Of a stretch of DNA of 64,000 nt, positions 33,490-41,746 are shown one piece after another (the stretch's first letter is position 1; each line of letters begins with the position of its first letter). The notes under the pieces are model-generated. The model had not been told where the DNA came from. It did no database searches and saw nothing but the letters and a program-made list of their open reading frames with translations. This DNA is from Bin90 sp965214635 (lineage in GTDB: Bacteria > Chloroflexota > Dehalococcoidia > Lucifugimonadales > JADFKI01). The stretch spans positions 1,240,001 through 1,304,000 of the forward strand of contig OZ243964.1 of NCBI GenBank assembly GCA_965214635.1. The letters are read 5' to 3'. A program made the position numbers and the translations under genes.

Positions 33490-36360
33490 TTAGAGTGATG
33501 TTTCCGCGCGGAATCTCACTTTCAGGTCGATGATATGCTGCGCGTCCAACTGTCGCAATAGCGTATGAATCGTGTCGGCGATCTCTGGTGCGTTGGGGCG
33601 TGCCCGCATGGTGGCATCGCCCGCATCGTCGGTAATGCGGTGGAAGCGTGCCCAGTGGTTTCGGTCGCGTGTGTAGTCGGAGTCCGAAGCGGTAACTTGC
33701 AACTCATAGCCGTTTCCCGCCGAGCGGTAGGTGAACTCGGCATCGACCCCTGTGAACACTCCCGCAAGGTAGTTGAGCGTGGATTCTCCAATTGCGTTTA
33801 TCGTGATGCTTTCAATATCGCTGGCAGTGTATTTGTGCATCTTCATAAAGCTGTCAAGGTTCATCACCGCTTGGTTAGCGCGGGCGCCTGTTTCAGCAAA
33901 GTCAGCTTCGCGGTCTGGTTCAGGAGGGTAAGGATCCGGATGCACATCAGGGATTTCGTCATCAGGGGGTAGCGGAGGTAAAGGCGGCGGCGGAATACTC
34001 GGTTCGTTGCCTGCGATGTAAATCACGGCGTCTTCCTTCATCAGCTTCGCATCTTCTATTAGCATTCCCAGCGCAGTGTGAATGACGAGTTCTCCGCGTT
34101 GTGCTGCTTTTCTAAGCATGCCTTTAAGCGCATTGTGGTTCAGCGCCATAAGCAGCCTTGGCGTTCGCGCGATTTCTTCCTGCACCTGTTCCAGCGTGGG
34201 CGGGTTGGAAGCGTCGCGTAGTACAGATATGCTTCTCCAATAGTCCGATGCTACTATGGGGTTAGCAGGATTTGGTATTTTGCTGCTTGTCGTCAGATGG
34301 TCAATTATATCTTGCTGTCCATCTCGGTTGACGGTGCCCGGTGGCATCGAAACATGTTGGAGCGGTAGCCCGTCCGTAAATTGCTCTTGCACACTCGGGT
34401 AGTAGAGTTCTGACCAGTGCGTGCGTATCTCTTGCGCTATGTGTGTCTCAGCACGGTCGATTATGGCGCGAACTTCGTCAAGGTTGGCATCGGATGTGCC
34501 CGGCGGTGGGTTATCCTGAATGGATTCAGCCGCAAGTCGCGTTACAACGCGGTCTTGAAGGTCTGGCCAGTTGTTGCTTTTCGCTAACAATATGACGATG
34601 TTGTTCCTGTACTGACGCGTAGAGCCGGGCACAAGGCTGTCGCTGCTGGTATAGAGACTGCGCAGGTCGTCTATGCGAGTGGGCGACTGCTGGTTGCAAA
34701 AGCTCGGGTTGATGACGGCAAGCTGGGCTTGATGAGCGGAGTCGGGAATATCGCCTGCGCTTGGGAATATAAGCACCCCCATGCGACTATCCGCGCTATT
34801 GAAACCAAAATGCGTCTGAAGGCGTTGCACCACGAACCCCTCAACTTGGTTACGGTCGCGTTGTATCTCGCGCTTCCTCTGCTCCACCTCATTGCGAATG
34901 TTAGGCACAGTGCTGAATTGGAGGTCGTTTGCGTCGGTGTTGATGTATATGGCACGGGAGTGAATGGATGTGATGGCGTCCCTTACCGCGCCGGGGTCGG
35001 AATGTTCCGGCGACAATATGGAGCGGGTAACGAAGTCTTCGGTTAATCCTCTGAGCGCACTGGGCGCAAGGCTGCCTAGTAGAATGGTTGTGGCTACATA
35101 CTTGGGCATAGAATTTTGGACGCTGTCGCCAACAGTGGCGTTTTCGCCGGTTATGTCGGTTTCTATTGCCGCGGTGAAGTTGCCCTGCTGTAGGCGGCTG
35201 TTCAGTTCGTTTGTGAAGTAGTCCGCGTCGGGGTCTATATGATGCGGATGCAGCAGCAGCATTCCGCCTTCGGAGTTCGCATCTATCATCGATGCGAGCA
35301 GCCGGAGTGTACCCCGTACCTTCTGAAAGCTGTCGTTTTCCGCGAGTCTGGTGTTGATTAGGTCCAGCAAGAGCGGGTGGAATGGGTAAGACGCAGAAAT
35401 GCGTTGAGTTAGCTCAAGCGCCTGAGCGGGATAGTGAAGCGCGTACAATTCGCGGTATGCGTGTGTGGTCTTTTGTCTCGCATCTTCGTCGCAGCTTTGG
35501 AACAGACGTTGACGAAGTATCGGAGCTAGGTCGCTGGGGGCAGTCGGTGTTATATCCGTCACGCTTCGTGCAACAATGTTCTGTACCTCGTCGATGATTG
35601 GCTTCACAATGCCTACAGCGTCCTTGAAGGCGTCTGCGTTAGGATCTGGCGATGTTAAGACAAGCACAGATTTCGGGCACGCTTTGACCGCCTCCAACAG
35701 GTCAAACAGCACGCTGCGGATATTATTTGCAGCGTCATTCCGAGCGGCGACGGCTTTTGCGACATAGTTAGCAAGCTCATCTATTAGTATCAGAACCGGC
35801 TTATCCCCAAGCATCTCCCTGTACGCCTGAGTGCCTGCACTGGATAGCAGTTCATCCTCTTCTTGGTAGCGTTCCAACAAGGCTGCACCACCAAGCCGAT
35901 AGGCAAGCACGCCGGTTATAGAACGCGCGGTATGTGAGGTTCCCCGAAGATTCTGACCACTGACCGGGTTGGCTTCGTCTCCGTTGAAAGTTACCAGTTC
36001 TATGCCATGCGGCACACTTATGTTCCTGAAGGCGGACTCACTTATTTCCGCAGCTAGCGGATGCAGCGCCATTGCCGCCAACGCTATGAGGGTGTGCGTC
36101 TTACCGCCTCCGAACTGAGAGTTAAAGCGATATATGCTTGATTCTGGGGATGCGTTTCCACGAGTCAAGCGATCGAATATCCCATTTGCCGCTGCCAACA
36201 TAGCCTTGGTCGGATAAGTCGTCTCAAGAAACTGCGCCGCGCCCTCCGGTGTGGATATTTCATTCTCTAGTGAATGGTGCAGATTTTCGGCGTAGCTTTC
36301 CGACTGCTGCTCCAGCGGTCGAGGCGGGCAGGCTTGGTCGAAGGGAATCAAATTGGACAT
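33490..36360 (-). CDS. DUF499 AAA+ ATPase
   Basis: The 956-residue protein starts MSNLIPFDQACPPRP. Walker A is FNSQFGGGKTHT (residues 79-90), with a Walker B-like KPVLILIDELANYV around 190. A Pro-rich linker (PPPPLPPLPPDD) separates the main part from a C-terminal domain of about 140 residues. DUF499 (COG1483) ATPases are relatives of the BrxC/PglY ATPases of BREX systems and are found next to DUF1156 methyltransferases. It is the first gene of the cassette, with a presumed promoter in the 287-base gap before it. Confidence 0.9.
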   Translation of the reverse strand: MSNLIPFDQACPPRPLEQQSESYAENLHHSLENEISTPEGAAQFLETTYPTKAMLAAANGIFDRLTRGNASPESSIYRFNSQFGGGKTHTLIALAAMALHPLAAEISESAFRNISVPHGIELVTFNGDEANPVSGQNLRGTSHTARSITGVLAYRLGGAALLERYQEEDELLSSAGTQAYREMLGDKPVLILIDELANYVAKAVAARNDAANNIRSVLFDLLEAVKACPKSVLVLTSPDPNADAFKDAVGIVKPIIDEVQNIVARSVTDITPTAPSDLAPILRQRLFQSCDEDARQKTTHAYRELYALHYPAQALELTQRISASYPFHPLLLDLINTRLAENDSFQKVRGTLRLLASMIDANSEGGMLLLHPHHIDPDADYFTNELNSRLQQGNFTAAIETDITGENATVGDSVQNSMPKYVATTILLGSLAPSALRGLTEDFVTRSILSPEHSDPGAVRDAITSIHSRAIYINTDANDLQFSTVPNIRNEVEQRKREIQRDRNQVEGFVVQRLQTHFGFNSADSRMGVLIFPSAGDIPDSAHQAQLAVINPSFCNQQSPTRIDDLRSLYTSSDSLVPGSTRQYRNNIVILLAKSNNWPDLQDRVVTRLAAESIQDNPPPGTSDANLDEVRAIIDRAETHIAQEIRTHWSELYYPSVQEQFTDGLPLQHVSMPPGTVNRDGQQDIIDHLTTSSKIPNPANPIVASDYWRSISVLRDASNPPTLEQVQEEIARTPRLLMALNHNALKGMLRKAAQRGELVIHTALGMLIEDAKLMKEDAVIYIAGNEPSIPPPPLPPLPPDDEIPDVHPDPYPPEPDREADFAETGARANQAVMNLDSFMKMHKYTASDIESITINAIGESTLNYLAGVFTGVDAEFTYRSAGNGYELQVTASDSDYTRDRNHWARFHRITDDAGDATMRARPNAPEIADTIHTLLRQLDAQHIIDLKVRFRAETSL

Positions 36361-36647
36361 GTGAATCTCCGATGCGTTCCATTATGGCAATCTCTCGCAG
36401 CAGAATGCCAGCTACAGAGCTGATGGGGCTGTTTCATCAATCAAGTATGCATTGCCCATATTATCATATTGATTGACCAAAACCGTGCAGAGTATTCCCA
36501 CTCACCCAGTCATCGCGGCCTGGGCAATGCATCGCTGCACACGCTACTGACGGCGTTGTCATACGATCTGAAGCGCCTGTCGGTGAATCGGTGCTTTCGG
36601 TGTCTGAAATGGTGATTTTCAGCCCGAAAAACCGGATGTCAACACGC
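36361..36647. promoter_or_regulatory. Upstream region of the defence-like cassette
   Basis: No gene is visible. On the minus strand GATAAT occurs in an AT-rich patch (about 36465) some 100 bases before the DUF499 start and is the likely -10; no good -35 is seen. The pth gene on the right also ends here, reading in the same direction. Confidence 0.4.
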
Positions 36648-37265
36648 CTAGTTGAACTGGCTCATTGCGGCGTTGATGCCTTGCTCGAGCAGGCATGCGA
36701 CGGCGTCTGCTGCGCGTGATGCGGCGGCAGCGATGACCTCGTGCTCGTCGGGCGGGAGAGTGCCGATGACATGCTCGACTTGCCCTGCACCGTTGGGGGG
36801 CTTTCCAACGCCGATGCGGATGCGGGGGAAGTCTTGCGAGCCTACGGCTTCTATGACGGACTTGACGCCATTGTGTCCGCCGGCGCTGCCCTTGGGGCGG
36901 ATGCGTATCTTGCCGGGGGGGAGGTTGATGTCGTCGTAGATGAGCAGCAGCCGCTCAGTGGCGAGGGTGTAGCGCGCTTGCAGGTAGCGGATGGCAGCGC
37001 CGCTGCGGTTGACATAGGTGCGCGGCTTCACGAGGGACACGGCGTGCCCGTCTATGCCGCCGCTTCCGATGATGACGGTGCGGTTGTGGCGAGCAAGGGG
37101 GATGCCGTGCTTGCGCGCGATGATGTCGATGCACCAGAAGCCGGCGTTGTGGCGCGTGCGGTCATACTCAGGCCCAGGGTTGCCCAGCCCGACGATGGCA
37201 AGCTCCGGGGCGGCGGTTGGGCTATGTGCCCGAAGCGCCTTGTTTAGGGTTCTGCGAAAAGACAT
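36648..37265 (-). CDS. pth: Peptidyl-tRNA hydrolase
   Basis: This 205-residue enzyme releases peptides from peptidyl-tRNA that has dropped off the ribosome. AIVGLGNPGPEYDRTRHNAGFW contains the catalytic Asn and His, and YDDINLPPGKIRIRPKGSAGGHNGVKS holds the catalytic Asp and Asn. Length and motifs are complete. It lies upstream of the DUF499 cassette with no obvious coupling. Confidence 0.96.
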   Translation of the reverse strand: MSFRRTLNKALRAHSPTAAPELAIVGLGNPGPEYDRTRHNAGFWCIDIIARKHGIPLARHNRTVIIGSGGIDGHAVSLVKPRTYVNRSGAAIRYLQARYTLATERLLLIYDDINLPPGKIRIRPKGSAGGHNGVKSVIEAVGSQDFPRIRIGVGKPPNGAGQVEHVIGTLPPDEHEVIAAAASRAADAVACLLEQGINAAMSQFN

Positions 37266-37370
37266 GCTTTTTGTAGATTTATCTGCACATGAGAGGCTTA
37301 AGCGTGTGCTCTATGATACACCATCCGTTGGGTGTGGGGGCGATGTAGCGGCAGCTGCTGGCGGGGCGAA

Positions 37371-38957
37371 TTAGCCGCCGTACAGGACGGTGTCAGGCTT
37401 GAACACCGCCCATGCGAACCAGAAGTGCGTGCCGTGCACGACAGGAGTCAGGCGCTGCCCGGCAAGTTCGCCTTCGGTTGCCATGCCGAGTATGTTCCAA
37501 GTGCTGCCGGTCTGCTCGTCTATGATGCGGTCGGCTTGGCGGCTGAAGGTGAGGGTTTCGCCGTTCAGGTCGGCGTCGAATACGGCGCCGGCGCCTATAT
37601 CGCGGGAGTCGGCTATGCTTATGGCGTCTAGCGCCGATGTGGTGCCGAATTTGTGGAACACCACGATGTTCCTATCGGCGACGGTGTGGTTGATGACGCC
37701 CTCATCTTGCAGATTGGAGAGGGGAAAGGCTATGTCCACTTCGTCAAGCGTAACTGCGATGACGCGCTCGGCTGGCAGCAGCCGACCGTCTAGGTCGCCG
37801 CTGAACAGGAAGGGCCTGTCTTCCGTGCTGTCGTAGCCAGCATATGGGTTCATCCCATACTGGCGGAAGAAGCCGGTTTCGCGCGAGAGTATCTTGCCGT
37901 CTGGATGCGATTTTGTGAAGTCGGCGAAGGACACGATGAAGGCGGGGATGTATTCAAGTTCGCGCCCGGCGTAGTGCCCAACGATGCCCTCGCCGGTGAA
38001 CTGCTGCCACCACGAATGGGTCTGGCGATCGTACATGATGAGGTCGGAGTTGCGTAGGTTGCCGGACACACCAAACTCTAGGGTTTCGCCATCTATGCGG
38101 CGGTCGAACGCAATCGCCGAGTTGCAGAGTGGACAGAATGTTACCGCTACCGGCACGCCGTCGATTACATCGTTGACTATCTCGTGCCAAGTCAGGATTT
38201 GTAGGGGATATGCTCGCACATCGCCGTTGATGTCGAGCGCTACTACCGGCTCCATCTCGCGCAGCCACTCGCTCGCATCTGATGGGGATATGAATTCAGG
38301 TGCGTCTATGGAGGGGATTCTGTCGCGCGGGATGATGTATCGGATTTCGCTGTAAGGCACGGTATGCAGGCGAAAATCGGTTTCCCAGCTGCCGGGGGTG
38401 AGCCGCGCCGCCTGCATCGCGCGCTCATAGTCGGGGTCGGGTTGCACGATGCCGTCAGCGTCTATCTTTGCGACCCAAGGTATGGGAGTGGGTATCGGCG
38501 TCGGCGTGGCTTCGGGCGCTGCTGCAGGCGCGGAAGCCGCAGCAGCGGGAGACGGCGCGGTGGCAGTCGGCGCAGGCGTGGAAGCCGCAGCAGCGGGAGA
38601 CGGCGCGGTGGCAGTCGGCGCAGGCGTGGAAGCCGCAGCAGCGGGAGATGGCGCAGTCGCAGTCGGCGCAGGCGTGGAAGCCGCAGCAGCGGGAGATGGC
38701 GCAGTCGCAGTCGGCGCAGGCGTGGAAGCCGCAGCAGCGGGAGATGGCGCGGTGGCAGTCGGCGCAGGCGTGGAAGCCGCAGCAACGGGAGTCGGCGCAG
38801 GTGCGGAAGCCGCAGCTGTGGGAGATGGCGCAGTCGGCGCAGTCGCAGTCGGCGCTTCCTGTCCACACGCAACAAGCAGCACGAGCAGCGCAAGCAGGAC
38901 GCCCGTCGCAGTCGCGGTCGACTTCAATCGCCAAGGCCTTGTGAGATTTGTAAGCAA
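37371..38957 (-). CDS. DUF3179 lipoprotein with Pro/Ala/Thr repeat linker
   Basis: A lipoprotein signal (TGVLLALLVLLVACGQEAP) is followed by a linker of five 16-residue repeats of the type STPAPTATAPSPAAAA. Then comes a DUF3179 domain of about 330 residues, with LTWHEIVNDVIDGVPVAVTFCPLCNSAIAF and HSWWQQFTGEGIVG. The C-x-L-C pair and nearby His/Trp residues are a conserved feature of DUF3179; its biochemical role is not established. The protein should be anchored to the outer face of the membrane. The total is 528 residues, inflated by the repeat. Confidence 0.9.
   Translation of the reverse strand: MLTNLTRPWRLKSTATATGVLLALLVLLVACGQEAPTATAPTAPSPTAAASAPAPTPVAAASTPAPTATAPSPAAAASTPAPTATAPSPAAAASTPAPTATAPSPAAAASTPAPTATAPSPAAAASTPAPTATAPSPAAAASAPAAAPEATPTPIPTPIPWVAKIDADGIVQPDPDYERAMQAARLTPGSWETDFRLHTVPYSEIRYIIPRDRIPSIDAPEFISPSDASEWLREMEPVVALDINGDVRAYPLQILTWHEIVNDVIDGVPVAVTFCPLCNSAIAFDRRIDGETLEFGVSGNLRNSDLIMYDRQTHSWWQQFTGEGIVGHYAGRELEYIPAFIVSFADFTKSHPDGKILSRETGFFRQYGMNPYAGYDSTEDRPFLFSGDLDGRLLPAERVIAVTLDEVDIAFPLSNLQDEGVINHTVADRNIVVFHKFGTTSALDAISIADSRDIGAGAVFDADLNGETLTFSRQADRIIDEQTGSTWNILGMATEGELAGQRLTPVVHGTHFWFAWAVFKPDTVLYGG
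38533..38815. repeat. 48-bp tandem repeat in the DUF3179 gene
   Basis: Units starting GAAGCCGCAGCAGCGGGAGA (cut) begin at 38533, 38581, 38629, 38677 and 38725, with a degenerate partial unit from 38773. The unit length is 48 bp (16 codons), so copy number changes would keep the frame. Confidence 0.95.
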
Positions 38958-39280
38958 GAGAGACGCTCCGTTAGTCAGTTTCAGTCGGGCGGTTAGCGCC
39001 CTGGTCGGGTGAGTGCGCGAGTGGGTTTGGCGCTGCTATGCTGCCAAAGGGGACAGGCGTTTTGCCGTGATTGCGAATTTTGCCTGTACTGGTTTGGATG
39101 ATGCCTTGTGTGAAACGATGCAGCGCCGCGTCGAGAATGTGCGCCCGGTGGGGTTTGGTATGGGCGCACAACGCTCCGGTCGGGCGAATTGCAGCATTCG
39201 CCGGGAATAAGCGTGTGGTTGAGGTAGAGGGAAGCAGCGGGAGAATGAAGAGCACGGGATAGCGGGATGCGGCGTTGACC
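38958..39280. other. Intergenic region after zwf
   Basis: A 7-bp hairpin GGCGAAT...ATTCGCC (about 39184-39203) lies downstream of zwf on the minus strand and could help termination, but no T-run follows. I see no gene here. Confidence 0.35.
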
Positions 39281-40741
39281 CTATCGCTGCCATGTGCGGC
39301 CGTCGCGCTGCAGCAGGGCGTTGGCGGCGGAGGGCCCCCAAGAGCCGGGGGCGTATGTGTGCAGGGGCGGGTGGTGGGGGTTTTCCCACTCAGATATGAG
39401 CGGGTCAACTATCTTCCATGCCTCTTCGATGTGGTCGTTGCGGATGAACAGGCTCGGGTCGCCGGCGAGGGCGTCTTGTATCAGGCGCTCGTAGTCTTCG
39501 GGGATGGGCAGGTTCTTGAATGCGGATTTGTAGTGAAACTCAAGGTCGGTGGCTTCCATAGACGCCATGTCGGTGTTCGGGCTTTTCACCTGAAAGCCTA
39601 GATGGATGCTTTCGTCGGGCTGCAGGCGCATCGCGAGCACATTGGAGGGGATGTCGGCATTGTCGTGGATAGGGAACATAGAATGCGGGGGTTTTTGGAA
39701 CTCTATGGCGATTTCGGACACCTTTTCTGCCATTGCCTTGCCTGTCCGCAGGTAGAATGGCACATCGCGCCACCGCCAGTTGTCCACATAGAGTTTCAGT
39801 GCGGCGTATGTGGGCGTGATGGATTCGGGCGGGACGCCGCTTTCGGCGCGATAACCGTCGTATTGGGCGCGCACGGCGTTTTGCGCCATGCGAGAGCCGT
39901 CATGCCGTCGTATCGCCTGCAAAACCTCCACCTTCTTGTTTCGCAGAGACTCGGGGTCGGCGATGTTGGGCGGCTCCATTGCAACGAGCGTGAGGAGCTG
40001 CAGCAGATGGTTTTGCACCATATCGCGCACTACGCCGGATGCGTCGTAGTAGCCGCCTCTGTCGCCGACGGGAATGGATTCGGCGACGGTTATTTGCACA
40101 TTGTCGATGTAGTTGCGATTCCAAATCGGCTCGAAGATGGCATTGGCAAAGCGAAACACGAGCAAGTTTTGCACCATGTGCTTGCCTAGATAGTGGTCTA
40201 TGCGGAACACCTGACGCTCTTGGAAAACCTCGTCGACGAGGTTGTCGAGGGCGGCGGCAGATGTAAGGTCATGACCGAACGGCTTTTCGATGACCACGCG
40301 CCGCCAGCCGTTGGTTTCGTCTGCCAAGCCGCTTGCGCTGAGGTTGCGGAGTGCGGGGGCGAAGAGCCAAGGCGCTACGGAGAGGTAGAAGAGGTAGTTG
40401 GCGTGGACGCCTGCGCCGCCGCTCAAGCGCTGCAGGCGGTCTTTCAGAGCGGCGAACGCATCGGAGCGCTGGATGTCGCCGCTAACATAGTGGATGCGAC
40501 GCGCGAAGGCATCCCAATCGCTGCGACGAGCCGCAAGATCGCGAAACTCGCTCACCTTGTCCCACATAAACTTGCGATATTCCTCGTCGGAGTAAGTAGA
40601 CCGCGCGAAGCAGACGATGCTCAAGTTAGTGGGGATACTGCCGCGATTGGCAAGATCGAAGAGGGCGGGCATGAGTTTTCGCTGTGTGAGGTCGCCGGTG
40701 CCGCCTAGTATCACCAGCGTTGCGTTGCGTTGGCTTGTCAT
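39281..40741 (-). CDS. zwf: Glucose-6-phosphate 1-dehydrogenase
   Basis: The start is ATG 40741 (MTSQRNATLVILGGTGDLTQRKLMPALFDL), giving 486 residues. The coenzyme-binding GGTGDLTQRK and the substrate-binding RIDHYLGKHMVQN are typical. It catalyses the first step of the oxidative pentose phosphate pathway. The gene begins 7 bp after the gnd stop and forms the third gene of the tal-pgi, gnd, zwf operon. Confidence 0.95.
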   Translation of the reverse strand: MTSQRNATLVILGGTGDLTQRKLMPALFDLANRGSIPTNLSIVCFARSTYSDEEYRKFMWDKVSEFRDLAARRSDWDAFARRIHYVSGDIQRSDAFAALKDRLQRLSGGAGVHANYLFYLSVAPWLFAPALRNLSASGLADETNGWRRVVIEKPFGHDLTSAAALDNLVDEVFQERQVFRIDHYLGKHMVQNLLVFRFANAIFEPIWNRNYIDNVQITVAESIPVGDRGGYYDASGVVRDMVQNHLLQLLTLVAMEPPNIADPESLRNKKVEVLQAIRRHDGSRMAQNAVRAQYDGYRAESGVPPESITPTYAALKLYVDNWRWRDVPFYLRTGKAMAEKVSEIAIEFQKPPHSMFPIHDNADIPSNVLAMRLQPDESIHLGFQVKSPNTDMASMEATDLEFHYKSAFKNLPIPEDYERLIQDALAGDPSLFIRNDHIEEAWKIVDPLISEWENPHHPPLHTYAPGSWGPSAANALLQRDGRTWQR

Positions 40742-40748
40742 CGGGGCA

Positions 40749-41651
40749 TTACTCCGCGCGCCTGACGCTGTGTCCGCCGAACTGGTTGCGCATGGCGGCG
40801 AGCATCTTTGCGCCGAACGGTTCGTCTTGCCGAGACCGGAAGCGGGCTTGCAGCGACGCCGCAATCACAGGGATGGGCACGGCTAGGTCTATGGACTCCT
40901 CCACAGTCCAGCGTCCCTCGCCGGAGTCCTCCACATAGGCGGCGATGCTAGCTAGATCCGTATCCTCGTCGAGGGCGGCAGCGGTGAGGTCGAGCAGCCA
41001 CGAACGGACGACGCTGCCATAGCGCCATATGTGGGCTATCTGCGCTAGGTCGAGACCCATGTCTTGCTTGGCTTGCATCAGTTCGAAGCCCTCTGCGAAG
41101 GCTTGCATCATGCCATACTCGATGCCGTTGTGCACCATCTTGACGAAGTGTCCCGCGCCGGATGGGCCGACATGGCCGTAGCCGCTGTCTGCGCTCGGTG
41201 CGAGGGTTTGGAATATCGGCTCTAGGCGCGCAAAGGTGGCATAGTCGCCCCCAACCATGAGGCTGTAGCCCTCGGCAAGTCCCCATACGCCGCCGCTGGT
41301 GCCGGCGTCTAGCATCGCTATGCCGCGTTCGTGTAGGGCTGCGGCGCGGCGTATGGTGTCCTTGTAGTTGGAGTTCCCGCCGTCTATGACCGCATCGCCC
41401 GTATCCAGCAGATCGGCAAGCGCGTCTATGGTGCTGTCGGTGATGTTGCCTGCGGGCACCATTACCCACACGGTGCGCGGAGCGCCCAGCATAGAGACAA
41501 GCTCGGGCACGGATGCTGCGGTTCGTGCGCCGACGGCGGCTTGGCGGGCGTCCTCATCCGGGTCGTATGCGACTACGCTATGACCGCCGCGCAACAGACG
41601 CTGGGTCATGTTCCCACCCATGCGCCCTAGCCCTATCATTCCGAGTTCCAT
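40749..41651 (-). CDS. gnd: 6-phosphogluconate dehydrogenase (decarboxylating), short form
   Basis: This 300-residue protein is of the short type (YqeC/GndA-like), not the 470-residue long form. ELGMIGLGRMGGNMTQRLL is the cofactor-binding fold. DGGNSNYKDTIRRAAALHERGI and DAGTSGGVWGLAEGYSLMVGG are the substrate-binding signatures, and the catalytic Lys lies in GAGHFVKMVHNGIEYGMMQA. It makes ribulose-5-phosphate plus CO2. A GAGGTG ribosome-binding site precedes the ATG. Short forms often prefer NAD, but this is not shown here. Confidence 0.93.
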   Translation of the reverse strand: MELGMIGLGRMGGNMTQRLLRGGHSVVAYDPDEDARQAAVGARTAASVPELVSMLGAPRTVWVMVPAGNITDSTIDALADLLDTGDAVIDGGNSNYKDTIRRAAALHERGIAMLDAGTSGGVWGLAEGYSLMVGGDYATFARLEPIFQTLAPSADSGYGHVGPSGAGHFVKMVHNGIEYGMMQAFAEGFELMQAKQDMGLDLAQIAHIWRYGSVVRSWLLDLTAAALDEDTDLASIAAYVEDSGEGRWTVEESIDLAVPIPVIAASLQARFRSRQDEPFGAKMLAAMRNQFGGHSVRRAE

Positions 41652-41746
41652 AGGACACCTCTTAACTGGTAATTAGGGGCGGTAATTCAGGATAGCAATT
41701 ATGAATTGAGGTTAAGGGATTTGGGGGAGGTTTCTTGCGATTGGGT

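Noticed and set aside
26954..36360. Classification as BREX or DISARM
   Set aside because: The ATPase and methyltransferase are related to BREX parts, but PglZ, BrxL, DrmA and DrmB are absent, so naming it as either would overstate the evidence.
38364..39012. Plus-strand Arg/Ser- or Gly/Ala-repetitive frames over the DUF3179 linker
   Set aside because: They are antisense translations of the 48-bp repeat.
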